12,040 nucleotides of DNA from Lysobacteraceae bacterium (lineage in GTDB: Bacteria > Pseudomonadota > Gammaproteobacteria > Xanthomonadales > Xanthomonadaceae). Below the pieces are notes generated by a model. That model did no database searches, was not told where the DNA came from, and saw only the letters and a list, made by a program, of their open reading frames with translations. The DNA lies in the NCBI GenBank assembly GCA_003449515.1, contig DMHI01000161.1, forward strand, positions 1 through 12,040. The letters are read 5' to 3'. The translations under genes were made by a program, and so were the position numbers. Below are positions 1-7,044 of this stretch, in pieces (position 1 is the first letter of the stretch; each line of letters begins with the position of its first letter).

Positions 1-954
1 CTCGGTCTGGCGCTCGCCGCCGTGCTGGGCGGGGCGCCGCTGCCCGCGGCGGCCGGCACGATCTACCGCTGCATCGACGCCTCCGGCATCTCCCACTTCG
101 GCTCGCGCCGGCCGTCGGGCATGCGCTGCACGGTGGCCGCCAATTACCGCCGCGACCCGCGCCCGCCGACGCCGGTGGTGGCCCCGGCCCCGGTGCTCCC
201 CCCTGCGCCGGCATCGTCCGGCGTGGCCGAGCCGGCCGCCGCTGGTCACGCAGCGGACGCCCGACGCGTCGAGTTCAGTGCCGCGCCCGGCGCGGCCATG
301 CCAACGGTCGGGCCACGACCGCGCGGCGCGCGCGTCACCCGCGGCGCGGTCTACACCTTCGTGAAGGACGGCATCACCCATTACACCAATGTCCGGCCGC
401 AGGGTGCCGGCATCGGAGTGCGCACGCTCTTCACCTACGTCGAGACCTGTTACGCCTGCGCCAGCCTGCCCGGCGTCGACTTCTCGAACGTGCGCCTGAA
501 CACCACGGCGTTCGCGGCCGAGATCCGCTCGGCGGCGGCGCGGTTCGGCGTCGACGAGGCGCTGGTGCGGGCGATCGTCCATGCCGAATCGGCCTTCAAC
601 CCCAACGCCGTCTCGCACAAGGGTGCGCAGGGCCTGATGCAGTTGATCCCGGCGACCGCCGAGCGCTTCGGCGTCGATGATCCCTTCGACCCGGCGCAGA
701 ACATCCGGGGCGGCGTCGAATACCTCGCCTGGCTGCTGCGCCGCTTCGATGACAACGTCACTCTCGCGGCGGCCGGCTACAACGCCGGTGAGGGCAATGT
801 CGATCGTCACGGCGGCGTTCCGCCCTTCGACGAAACCCAACGCTACGTCGCCCGCGTCGCCACCCTTCACGCCCGCTACCGGGAGGCGTTGGCGACCGTT
901 CCAGTGCCGGCCTCGGGCGCGTCGCCGGGTGCACCGGCCGTTACGGCGCATTGA
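1..954 (+). CDS. Secreted SLT-family lytic transglycosylase, 5'-partial
   Basis: Predicted periplasmic murein lytic transglycosylase, which cleaves the glycan strand of peptidoglycan to leave 1,6-anhydro-muramyl ends. The frame is open from base 1, where it reads LGLALAAVLGG, the hydrophobic core of a signal peptide ending near PAAAG, so the true start lies left of the window; the GTG at 22 is probably internal. Counting from base 1, two short DUF4124-like segments come first (around residues 20-43, YRCIDASG; and 117-135, YTFVKDGITHYTNV), joined by a Pro/Ala-rich linker. The SLT domain spans about 172-290: HAESAFNP carries the catalytic Glu (residue 196, codon 586-588), then GAQGLMQLIPATA and AAAGYNAGEGNV. 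These motifs fit family-1 (Slt/MltC-like) enzymes. A Pro/Ala/Ser tail ends the protein. The physiological role and partner are not shown by the context. Confidence 0.9.
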   Translation, partial: LGLALAAVLGGAPLPAAAGTIYRCIDASGISHFGSRRPSGMRCTVAANYRRDPRPPTPVVAPAPVLPPAPASSGVAEPAAAGHAADARRVEFSAAPGAAMPTVGPRPRGARVTRGAVYTFVKDGITHYTNVRPQGAGIGVRTLFTYVETCYACASLPGVDFSNVRLNTTAFAAEIRSAAARFGVDEALVRAIVHAESAFNPNAVSHKGAQGLMQLIPATAERFGVDDPFDPAQNIRGGVEYLAWLLRRFDDNVTLAAAGYNAGEGNVDRHGGVPPFDETQRYVARVATLHARYREALATVPVPASGASPGAPAVTAH

Positions 955-963
955 CGCCCGGCG

Positions 964-993
964 TTGTTCGCGCGACGGGCGTTCGGCTACAAT
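964..993 (+). promoter_or_regulatory. Putative sigma70 promoter of the petABC operon
   Basis: TTGTTC (964-969) and TACAAT (988-993) are separated by 18 bp, a fair match to a sigma70 -35/-10 pair, and lie about 70 bp before the petA start. The -35 falls inside an inverted repeat (ACGCCCG 954-960 with CGGGCGT 976-982) that begins at the stop of the upstream transglycosylase gene; it has no T-run and could be a weak terminator or chance. No transcription start was measured. Confidence 0.5.
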
Positions 994-1053
994 CCGGCCT
1001 CGTTAACGGCACCGGCTTCCCCGGTTGCCCACTTCTCTCGATCAGCGAAATTC

Positions 1054-1057
1054 GGAG
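1054..1057 (+). promoter_or_regulatory. Shine-Dalgarno site deciding the petA start
   Basis: GGAG six bases before the ATG at 1064. It supports this ATG over the in-frame TTG at 1025, which would add 13 residues ahead of the twin-arginine signal. Confidence 0.7.
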
Positions 1058-1063
1058 AGCCGA

Positions 1064-1675
1064 ATGGCCAACGAAGGGGTCAACAACGGGCGTCGGTGGT
1101 TCCTCACCGCGACGACCGCCGTGGTGGGCGCTGCCGGCGCCGGCGCGGCGGGCTACGCCTTCCTCGCCTCATGGAAGCCGAGCGCGCGCGCCCAGAGCGC
1201 CGGTGCACCGGTCGAGGTGGACATCAGCCGGATCGATCTCGAGCCCGGCGCGCGCATCACGGCGCAGTGGCGCGGCAAGCCGGTCTGGATCTTCCGGCGC
1301 AACGCCGAACAGCTGGCCGCACTGCCGGCGCTGGTCGGGCGCCTCTCCGACCCGAACTCCGACAACCCCGATCAGACGCCGGCGTTCGCCAAGAACGAAA
1401 CGCGCTCGCTGAAGCCCGACATCGGCGTGCTGGTCGGCATCTGCACCCACCTCGGCTGCTCGCCGCTGCTGGTGCCCGAGCTGCAGCCGCAGGCCTTCGA
1501 CAGCGAGTGGAAGGGCGGCTTCTTCTGCCCCTGCCACAACTCGCGTTTCGATCTCGCCGGCCGCGTCTTCTCCGGCATGCCGGCACCAACGAACCTCGAA
1601 GTGCCGCCGCATCATTTCGTCGCCGATGACCCCAACCGCATCATCATCGGCATCGCGCCGGAGGAGGTCGTCTGA
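1064..1675 (+). CDS. petA: Ubiquinol-cytochrome c reductase Rieske iron-sulfur subunit
   Basis: The Rieske 2Fe-2S subunit of the cytochrome bc1 complex takes an electron from ubiquinol at the Qo site and passes it to cytochrome c1. The product is 203 residues, normal for the bacterial family. The N-terminus has a twin-arginine-type signal anchor, RRWFLTATT (10-18), followed by a Gly/Ala-rich membrane helix to about 34; this anchor is normally kept uncleaved. The cluster-binding boxes are CTHLGC (127-132) and CPCHNS (155-160): Cys127, His129, Cys155 and His158 are the expected ligands, and Cys132 and Cys157 the expected disulfide. Box II has Asn where many homologues have Gly (CPCHGS). The start at 1064 has a good ribosome site. 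The stop overlaps the petB start as TGATG. First gene of petA-petB-petC. Confidence 0.97.
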   Translation: MANEGVNNGRRWFLTATTAVVGAAGAGAAGYAFLASWKPSARAQSAGAPVEVDISRIDLEPGARITAQWRGKPVWIFRRNAEQLAALPALVGRLSDPNSDNPDQTPAFAKNETRSLKPDIGVLVGICTHLGCSPLLVPELQPQAFDSEWKGGFFCPCHNSRFDLAGRVFSGMPAPTNLEVPPHHFVADDPNRIIIGIAPEEVV

Positions 1676-2919
1676 TGAACGCCATGATCGACAAGGCCGT
1701 CAATGGCCTCGCCGGCTGGGTCAACGAGCGGACCCCGGGCCTGCTGCCGTTCTACCGCAAGCACCTCAGCGAGTACTACGCGCCGAAGAACTTCAATTTC
1801 TGGTACTTCTTCGGCTCGCTGGCGCTGCTGGTGTTCGTCAACCAGATCGTCACCGGCATCTTCCTCACGATGCACTACAAGCCGAGCGCGGCGGAAGCCT
1901 TCGCCTCGGTCGAGTACATCATGCGCGACGTCGAGTGGGGCTGGCTGATCCGCTACATGCACAGCACCGGCGCCTCGCTGTTCTTCGCGGTGGTCTACCT
2001 GCACATGTTCCGTGCGCTGATCTACGGCAGCTACCAGAAGCCGCGTGAGCTGGTGTGGATCCTCGGCATGCTCATCTTCCTCGTGCTGATGGCCGAAGCC
2101 TTCCTCGGCTACGTGCTGCCCTGGGGCCAGATGTCGTTCTGGGGCGCGCAGGTGATCATCAACCTGTTCTCGGCGATTCCGGTCATCGGCCCCGATCTGG
2201 TCATCTGGATCCGCGGCGATTACGTCGTCTCCGACGCCACGCTGACGCGCTTCTTCGCGCTGCATGTGATCGCGCTGCCGCTGGTGCTGCTGCTGCTGAT
2301 CGTGCTGCACCTCGGCGCCCTGCACGAGGTCGGTTCGAACAACCCCGACGGCGTCGACATCAAGAAGAAGAAGGACGAAAGCGGAAAGCCGCTCGACGGC
2401 ATCCCGTTCCATCCGTACTACACGGTGAAGGACATCGTCGGCGCCGGCGTGTTCATGATCATCGCCGCCTTCATCATCTTCTACGCCCCCACCTTCGGCG
2501 ACCTGTTCCTCGAGTTCGACAACTTCAACGAAGCGAACCCGCTGGTCACTCCGCAGCACATCAAGCCGGTGTGGTACTTCACGCCCTACTACGCGATGCT
2601 GCGCGCCATCCCCAGCACCCTGCTCGGTGTGGCCGTGATGGGCGGTGCGGTGTTGATCTTCTTCCTGCTGCCTTGGCTTGACCGCAGCAAGGTCCGCTCG
2701 ATCCGCTACCGTGGCTGGATCAGCAAGACCATGATCACGCTGTTCGTCATCAGCTTCGTGATCCTCGGCTGGCTCGGCCTGCAGCCGGGTTCCGAGCTGC
2801 AGACCCTGGTGGCGCGGATCTGCACGTTCTTCTACTTCGCGTTCTTCTTCACGATGCCGGTGTGGACCGCCATCGACAAGACCAAGCCGGTTCCGGAGCG
2901 GGTGACCTCGCATGCTTAA
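1675..2919 (+). CDS. petB: Cytochrome b subunit of the bc1 complex
   Basis: Membrane core of the bc1 complex, holding hemes bL and bH and both quinone sites. At 414 residues it is a full-length fused cytochrome b (N- and C-terminal domains together, unlike split b6/subunit IV). The probable heme ligands are His96 and His110 in one pair of helices (RYMHSTGAS, YLHMFRALIYGSY) and His197 and His212 (FFALHVIA, VLHLGALHEVGSNNP). The second pair is 15 residues apart, against 14 in mitochondrial-type proteins. A Lys-rich loop, KKKKDESGK (230-238), follows the SNNPDG motif. The Qo-site tetrapeptide is PVWY (298-301) rather than PEWY. There are about eight hydrophobic helices. It overlaps petA by one base and petC by eight, so the three subunits are almost certainly made from one message. 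Confidence 0.97.
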   Translation: MNAMIDKAVNGLAGWVNERTPGLLPFYRKHLSEYYAPKNFNFWYFFGSLALLVFVNQIVTGIFLTMHYKPSAAEAFASVEYIMRDVEWGWLIRYMHSTGASLFFAVVYLHMFRALIYGSYQKPRELVWILGMLIFLVLMAEAFLGYVLPWGQMSFWGAQVIINLFSAIPVIGPDLVIWIRGDYVVSDATLTRFFALHVIALPLVLLLLIVLHLGALHEVGSNNPDGVDIKKKKDESGKPLDGIPFHPYYTVKDIVGAGVFMIIAAFIIFYAPTFGDLFLEFDNFNEANPLVTPQHIKPVWYFTPYYAMLRAIPSTLLGVAVMGGAVLIFFLLPWLDRSKVRSIRYRGWISKTMITLFVISFVILGWLGLQPGSELQTLVARICTFFYFAFFFTMPVWTAIDKTKPVPERVTSHA

Positions 2920-3694
2920 GTCGGGCTTTTCCATCGTCCGCGTCGCCGCGGCCCTTCTCGCGCTCGCGCCCGCACTGGCCTTCGCGGCCGGCAAGGTGCA
3001 GTTGCAGGACGCGCCGATCGACCTCCAGGACCGCGCTTCGCTGCAGCGCGGTGCCGGCCTCTACATGAACTACTGCGCGGCCTGCCACTCGCTGCAGTTC
3101 ATGCGCTACTCGCGTCTCGGCGAGGACTTGGGCCTGACAGCGGAGCAGGTCGAGCAGTTCATCATCAAGGGTGACGCCAAGATCGGCGACCTGATGAAGA
3201 CCGGCCTCGACAAGGGCGACGGCCAGGCGTGGTTCGGCAAGGCGCCGCCCGACCTGTCCACCACCGCGCGCGGCAAGATCCAGCAGGAAGACTGGATCTA
3301 CACCTTCCTGAAGTCGTTCTACGTCGACGAATCGCGCCCGATGGGCTGGAACAACACGGTGCTCTCCGGCGCCAGCATGCCCAACGTCCTCTGGGACCTC
3401 CAGGGCATCCAGCGCGCCATTTTCGAGCCGAAGCCCGAAGGCGGCCAGTGCGCCATCGCCGAGAAGGAAGGCCAGTGCATCACCGGCTTCGTGGTGCAGG
3501 AGCACGAGAGCGGCCGGCTGACCCAGGCCGAGTACGAGCGCGCCATCCTCGACATCACGGCCTTCCTGACCTATGTCGGCGAGCCGGCCCGCCTGCAGCG
3601 TGAGAGCCTCGGCGTCTGGGTCATCCTGTTCCTGTCGTTCTTCACGCTGCTGGCGTGGCTGATGAAGAAGGAATACTGGAAGGACGTGCACTGA
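2912..3694 (+). CDS. petC: Cytochrome c1 subunit of the bc1 complex
   Basis: Membrane-anchored c-type cytochrome that accepts the electron from the Rieske cluster and hands it to a soluble or membrane cytochrome c. The product is 260 residues. A signal peptide covers about 1-26 (VAAALLALAPALAFAAG). The heme c site is CAACH (55-59), with His59 as proximal ligand; Met156 in SGASMPNVLW is the likely sixth ligand. The APPDLS motif (111-116) is typical of cytochrome c1. Cys180 and Cys189 are the only other cysteines and could form a structural disulfide. A single C-terminal helix (about 234-251, GVWVILFLSFFTLLAWL) followed by KKEYWKDVH anchors the heme domain on the periplasmic face. The start lies inside the end of petB, with GGAG at 2895-2898. 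A hairpin terminator follows the stop. Confidence 0.97.
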   Translation: MLKSGFSIVRVAAALLALAPALAFAAGKVQLQDAPIDLQDRASLQRGAGLYMNYCAACHSLQFMRYSRLGEDLGLTAEQVEQFIIKGDAKIGDLMKTGLDKGDGQAWFGKAPPDLSTTARGKIQQEDWIYTFLKSFYVDESRPMGWNNTVLSGASMPNVLWDLQGIQRAIFEPKPEGGQCAIAEKEGQCITGFVVQEHESGRLTQAEYERAILDITAFLTYVGEPARLQRESLGVWVILFLSFFTLLAWLMKKEYWKDVH

Positions 3695-3711
3695 CGGTTG
3701 CCGTCCCGATC

Positions 3712-3743
3712 CACGGGGGGGCCTTGCGGCCCGCCCCGTGTTT
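3712..3743 (+). terminator. Intrinsic terminator after petABC
   Basis: CACGGGGGGGCC (3712-3723) and GGCCCGCCCCGTG (3728-3740) form a 12-bp GC stem with one bulged G (3733) and a TTGC loop, followed by TTT (3741-3743). The T-run is short, but the stem is very stable and sits 17 bases after the petC stop. It separates petABC from sspAB, although some read-through is possible because I see no clear promoter between 3744 and 3808. Confidence 0.75.
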
Positions 3744-3808
3744 ACGGCACGTTAGTGAAGGTGAGCCGTCGGCGCAGGGTCGAAGGCCGCGTCGATAGGG
3801 AAGTGCCG

Positions 3809-4447
3809 ATGGCTGCAAGCCCGCGTTTGCGCAACACCTTGACCCTGTTCTCCGCAAAGGACTGCGTGCTCTGCCACCGCGTCCGGCTCGTGCTGGCGGC
3901 CAAGGGTGTGAACTACGACCTCGTCGCGGTCGATCCGGCGCACCCGCCGGAAGACCTGATCGACCTGAACCCCTACCACTCCGTGCCCACCCTGGTGGAG
4001 CGCGAGCTGGTGCTGTATTCGGCGTCGGTGGTCACCGAGTACCTCGACGAGCGCTACCCGCACCCGCCGCTGATGCCGATCGACCCCTTGTCGCGGGCGC
4101 GCCTGCGGCTGGCCATGCTCCGGCTCGAACACGAGTGGGTGCCGCATGTCCAGGCGGCGCGGCAGGCCAGCACGAAGTCGCAGGCCGAGCAGGCGCGCAA
4201 GCAGCTCAGGGACCTCGTGCTGGCCTCACTGCCGCTGTTCAAGGCCTCGAAGTTCTTCCTGAACCCGGAAATGAGCCTTGCCGACTGCGCGATGGCCCCG
4301 ATCATCTGGCGCCTTCCGTCGCTGGGGATCGAGCTTCCCAAGGAGGCCAAGCCGATCGACGACTACGGCATGCGGATCTTCCGCAACCCCGGTTTCGCGC
4401 GCAGCCTCACGCCGGAAGAGAAGACCCTGCGCGATCTGCCGGCATGA
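3809..4447 (+). CDS. sspA: Stringent starvation protein A (GST-fold RNA polymerase-associated regulator)
   Basis: SspA binds RNA polymerase and alters promoter choice under starvation and acid stress; it has a glutathione-S-transferase fold without known transferase activity. The product is 212 residues, the usual length. The thioredoxin-like N-domain covers about 9-85 (LTLFSAKDCVLCHRVRLVLA, then DLIDLNPYHSVPTLVERELVLY), and the helical C-domain about 95-205. A PHP tripeptide sits at 84-86, the same place as the PHP surface motif described as essential in E. coli SspA. Cys19 and Cys22 make a CxxC at the GST active-site position, not typical of enteric SspA. ATG 3809 is chosen because AGGG (3797-3800) lies eight bases upstream and the family sequence begins there. 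The stop overlaps sspB as ATGA. sspA after petABC is a common gammaproteobacterial order. Confidence 0.95.
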   Translation: MAASPRLRNTLTLFSAKDCVLCHRVRLVLAAKGVNYDLVAVDPAHPPEDLIDLNPYHSVPTLVERELVLYSASVVTEYLDERYPHPPLMPIDPLSRARLRLAMLRLEHEWVPHVQAARQASTKSQAEQARKQLRDLVLASLPLFKASKFFLNPEMSLADCAMAPIIWRLPSLGIELPKEAKPIDDYGMRIFRNPGFARSLTPEEKTLRDLPA

Positions 4448-4869
4448 GCGAGGCCGCCGCACCGCCGATGACCTCGAATCGCCCCTACCTGCTGCGGGCG
4501 ATGCACGAGTGGATCGTCGACAACGGCATGACCCCCTACCTGCTGGTCGATGCCGCCGCCGAGGGCCTGCAGGTGCCGTCCTCGGCCGTGAAGGACGGTC
4601 GCGTGGTGCTCAACATCGCCAGCCGTGCGGTGGCGAACCTGCAGCTCGGCAATCGCGATGTCAGCTTCATGGCCCGCTTCGCCGGCGTCAGCCACACGGT
4701 GGTGGTGCCGCTGGCCGCAGTGCTCGCGGTCTACGCGCAGGAAACCGGGCAGGGCATGGGCCTGCCGCCCGACGAGGGCGAGGTGGCGCCGCCACAGGAT
4801 CCGGGCGCAGGGCCGGCGGCCGGCCCGGAGCCGCCGAAGCGCGGCGGCCATCTGCGGATCATCAAGTAG
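4444..4869 (+). CDS. sspB: SspB, ClpXP protease specificity-enhancing factor
   Basis: Adaptor that binds the ssrA tag of proteins released from stalled ribosomes and delivers them to ClpXP for degradation. The product is 141 residues. The folded substrate-binding domain covers about 11-100 (NRPYLLRAMHEWIVDNGMTPYLLVDA, and the conserved NLQLGN at 65-70 and SFMARF at 74-79). A flexible acidic, Pro/Gly-rich linker follows (about 107-132), and the last residues, RGGHLRIIK, match the ClpX-binding tail of the family. The ATG at 4444 overlaps the sspA stop (ATGA), so translation is probably coupled; a second in-frame ATG at 4468 is possible because the first eight residues are not conserved-looking. 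It ends 25 bp before the convergent DUF3301 gene. Confidence 0.95.
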   Translation: MSEAAAPPMTSNRPYLLRAMHEWIVDNGMTPYLLVDAAAEGLQVPSSAVKDGRVVLNIASRAVANLQLGNRDVSFMARFAGVSHTVVVPLAAVLAVYAQETGQGMGLPPDEGEVAPPQDPGAGPAAGPEPPKRGGHLRIIK

Positions 4870-4894
4870 CCGGGAACGGGCGCAGCAGCGCCGG

Positions 4895-5224
4895 TCAGCG
4901 CCGCACGTAGACCAGCGGCACCGCCGCCGGCCCGACCAGGCCGACCACGCGCAGCCCGACCAGACTGATGCGGCCCAACTGGCGGTCCTCGCCGCTCGAC
5001 GTGAACTCGAAGTCGTAGTCGCGGCGCCAGGCCAGTCGCCCGTCGTCGTCGCGGGCCAGCCGCTTGCGCACCCGCTGCACGTTCTGGTCGAGCCAGATCA
5101 CGCCGGCCTGTTCGCAGGCCTGACGCGCCAGCAGCGTGGCCCGGTCGGCACTGCGCCGGTCGCTCCACCAGTTCCAGCCGAGGGCCGCGGCGGCGGCGAG
5201 GATCGCAAGCGGTAGGACATCCAT
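4895..5224 (-). CDS. DUF3301 family membrane-anchored small protein
   Basis: Protein of unknown function, 109 residues. One hydrophobic segment at the N-terminus (about 3-20, VLPLAILAAAAALGWNWW) suggests a single membrane anchor, followed by a charged soluble part. The pattern CEQAGVIWLDQNV (37-49), Arg-rich RVRKRL, and then DFEFTSSGEDRQLGRISLVG (71-90) is what I recognise as DUF3301, a short family found in gammaproteobacteria and not characterised biochemically. The ATG at 5224 is chosen because the hydrophobic anchor begins right after it; no clear ribosome site precedes it. It converges on sspB and diverges from the FHA gene across 121 bp. Assignment to the family is by recalled pattern only. 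Confidence 0.82.
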   Translation of the reverse strand: MDVLPLAILAAAAALGWNWWSDRRSADRATLLARQACEQAGVIWLDQNVQRVRKRLARDDDGRLAWRRDYDFEFTSSGEDRQLGRISLVGLRVVGLVGPAAVPLVYVRR

Positions 5225-5334
5225 CGCCACAGGGTGGTGGCGGGATGTGCGCAGCGCAAGGGAGGGTGCGAACTCGCGCGGCCTCGCGCACACTGTGTCG
5301 ACTCGTCCGCCTGCCGGCGCGCGGGCCGAGCCAC

Positions 5335-5340
5335 AGGGGA
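5335..5340 (+). promoter_or_regulatory. Shine-Dalgarno site deciding the FHA gene start
   Basis: AGGGGA five bases before the ATG at 5346. It rules against longer in-frame readings, which would run back over the opposite-strand DUF3301 gene. Confidence 0.7.
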
Positions 5341-5345
5341 AGGGA

Positions 5346-6167
5346 ATGAAGCTGGTTTTTCCGAACGGCGAACACGCGACGGTGCTGCTTGGCGTGGGCG
5401 TCAACCGCATCGGCCGCGAGGCCGAGGGCGTGGTCGTCATCGAGGCCGACGGCGTCGAGGCGCGGCACTTCGAGATCCATGTCACCCACAGCGGTGCCAA
5501 CCTGCAGCTCCCGGAGGGTGGCGGGGCGGTGACGGTGAATGGCAAGCCGGTGCGCGAGCTGATGGCCCTGCGCAGTGGCGACCTGCTGGGCTTCGGCCCG
5601 GTCACGGCGCGGTTCCTGGTTGCCGAAGGGGGCCGCACCGTCGCCGGAAGCTCGCCGCTGCCGCCGCAGGTGGTGGCCGCGGCGCAGGCGATGGCGGCCG
5701 AGGGCGACATCGGCGCCACGCGGGTGCGCGTCGCGCCGCCGAAGTTCGTGCTGCGCGGCGTCTCCGGCACGATCTTCGGCAAGCTCTACGGCGTCACCGC
5801 AGCGATGAGCATCGGCCGTTCCGTCGATTGCGATATCGCCATCCCGGTCGAGGAGATCTCGCGCCGGCACGCGATGGTGAAGCCGAACGCGCAGGGCCTG
5901 CAGGTGGAGGATCTGGGCTCGGCGAATGGCACCTACATCAACAACAAGCGCGTGCAGGTCGGGCAGCTGCTTCCCGGTGACGAGCTGCGGCTCGACCAGG
6001 TGCGGCTGATCCTGGTGGCGCCGGGGCTCGAGATCCAGCAGGTGCAGGCCAAGGCCGCCGCGCCCGCCGAGACCGCGCCGCAGGGCGGTGCCGCGTTGAA
6101 GCTGCTGGCGCTGGCGGTGATCGTCGCCTCGGCGGCCTTCATCGGCTGGCTGCTGCTGGGGCGCTGA
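5346..6167 (+). CDS. Tail-anchored protein with two FHA domains
   Basis: FHA domains bind phosphothreonine peptides; the target here is unknown. The product is 273 residues. FHA1 (about 1-95) is degenerate: it keeps Gly23-Arg24, His41 and Asn65-Gly66 but has Glu38 where the phosphate-binding Ser is expected. A linker (96-130, including GATRVRVAPP) leads to FHA2 (about 133-228), which is complete: IGR (156-158), SRRH (172-175) and SANGTY (192-197). An Ala/Pro-rich stretch (235-248) precedes a single C-terminal membrane helix (about 250-271) ending LLLGR, so both FHA domains probably face the cytoplasm. No kinase or phosphatase gene is nearby. The 3' end overlaps convergent nadC by 29 bp. Membership is clear; the biological role is not. 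Confidence 0.9.
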   Translation: MKLVFPNGEHATVLLGVGVNRIGREAEGVVVIEADGVEARHFEIHVTHSGANLQLPEGGGAVTVNGKPVRELMALRSGDLLGFGPVTARFLVAEGGRTVAGSSPLPPQVVAAAQAMAAEGDIGATRVRVAPPKFVLRGVSGTIFGKLYGVTAAMSIGRSVDCDIAIPVEEISRRHAMVKPNAQGLQVEDLGSANGTYINNKRVQVGQLLPGDELRLDQVRLILVAPGLEIQQVQAKAAAPAETAPQGGAALKLLALAVIVASAAFIGWLLLGR

Positions 6168-7014
6168 GCCGCAGCGAGAGGTCGATGGCGCGCACGTGCT
6201 TGGTGAGCGCGCCGATCGACACGTAGTCGACGCCGGTCGCGGCGATCGCCGGCAGCCGCTCCAGCGACACGCTGCCCGACACCTCCAGCGGAATGCGCCC
6301 GCCGGCACGGCGCACCGCCTCACGCATCATCGCCGGGTCGAAATCGTCGATGAGGATGCGCGCGCAGCCGCTGCCCAGGGCCTCGTCGAGCTCGTCGAGC
6401 GTCTCCACTTCGACGATCACCGGCAACCGCGGATGCCGCGCGCGCGCGCGCTCGACCGCAGCGGTGATCGAGCCCGCCGCGGCGATGTGGTTTTCTTTCA
6501 GCATCACCGCGTCGTACAGGCCGTGGCGGTGATTGCCGCCGCCGCCCACCCGCACCGCGTACTTCTGCGCGGCGCGCAGGCCGGGCAGGGTCTTGCGGGT
6601 ATCGAGCACGCGGGTGCGGCTGCCCGAAAGCGCGGCGACGTGCGCGGCGGTGGTCGTCGCGGTGGCCGAGAGGGTCTGCAGGAAATTCAGCGCGCTGCGC
6701 TCGGCGCTGACGATCGCGCGCGTGCGGGCGTGCACGGTGCAGACCACGCACCCGGCCTCGACGTGCTCGCCCTCGGCAACCTGCCAGTCGATGCGCGCTG
6801 CGGCGTCGAGGGCGCGGAAGCAGGCGTCGAACCACGGCCCGCCGGCGATCACCGCGGCCTGCTTGCAGGTGACGTGGGCCTCGGCCGGCACGTCGTCAAG
6901 CAGTTGGGCGGTGGCGTCGCCGGGCCCGAGGTCTTCGGCCAGCGCCGCGCGCACCTGGGCCTCGATCAGTGCCGGCGCTGGCGGACGGAAGCGCTCGTCG
7001 AGGGGCCGGGGCAC
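6139..7014 (-). CDS. nadC: Nicotinate-nucleotide pyrophosphorylase (carboxylating)
   Basis: Quinolinate phosphoribosyltransferase: quinolinate plus PRPP gives nicotinate mononucleotide, CO2 and pyrophosphate, the entry of the de novo pathway into NAD. The product is 291 residues, close to the usual 280-300. Recognisable motifs are AERSALNFLQTLS (104-116), DTRKTLPGLR (138-147), RVGGGGNHRHGLYD (155-168, quinolinate/PRPP-binding Arg and His), KENHI (173-177), EVE (202-204), IDDFDP (222-227) and LEVSG with VDYVSIGALTKH (243-247, 262-273). The start is a GTG at 7014 without an obvious ribosome site; it begins 30 bp after the Trm112-like gene on the same strand, so the two are likely co-transcribed. 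No nadA or nadB is in the window. The last 29 bp overlap the end of the convergent FHA gene. Confidence 0.96.
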   Translation of the reverse strand: MPRPLDERFRPPAPALIEAQVRAALAEDLGPGDATAQLLDDVPAEAHVTCKQAAVIAGGPWFDACFRALDAAARIDWQVAEGEHVEAGCVVCTVHARTRAIVSAERSALNFLQTLSATATTTAAHVAALSGSRTRVLDTRKTLPGLRAAQKYAVRVGGGGNHRHGLYDAVMLKENHIAAAGSITAAVERARARHPRLPVIVEVETLDELDEALGSGCARILIDDFDPAMMREAVRRAGGRIPLEVSGSVSLERLPAIAATGVDYVSIGALTKHVRAIDLSLRLSAPAAASR

Positions 7015-7044
7015 GGTGGTGATCGCGGGTTCGGCCGGTCGCGC

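Noticed and set aside
1612..2994. 460-codon open frame antisense to petB and the start of petC
   Set aside because: Very rich in Asp, Glu, His and Gln, as expected when hydrophobic membrane codons are read in reverse in GC-rich DNA. The sense strand encodes unmistakable cytochrome b with all heme ligands.
4879..4892. Small hairpin GGCGC-AGCA-GCGCC between sspB and the DUF3301 gene
   Set aside because: Only a 5-bp stem with no T-run on either strand; common by chance at this GC content.
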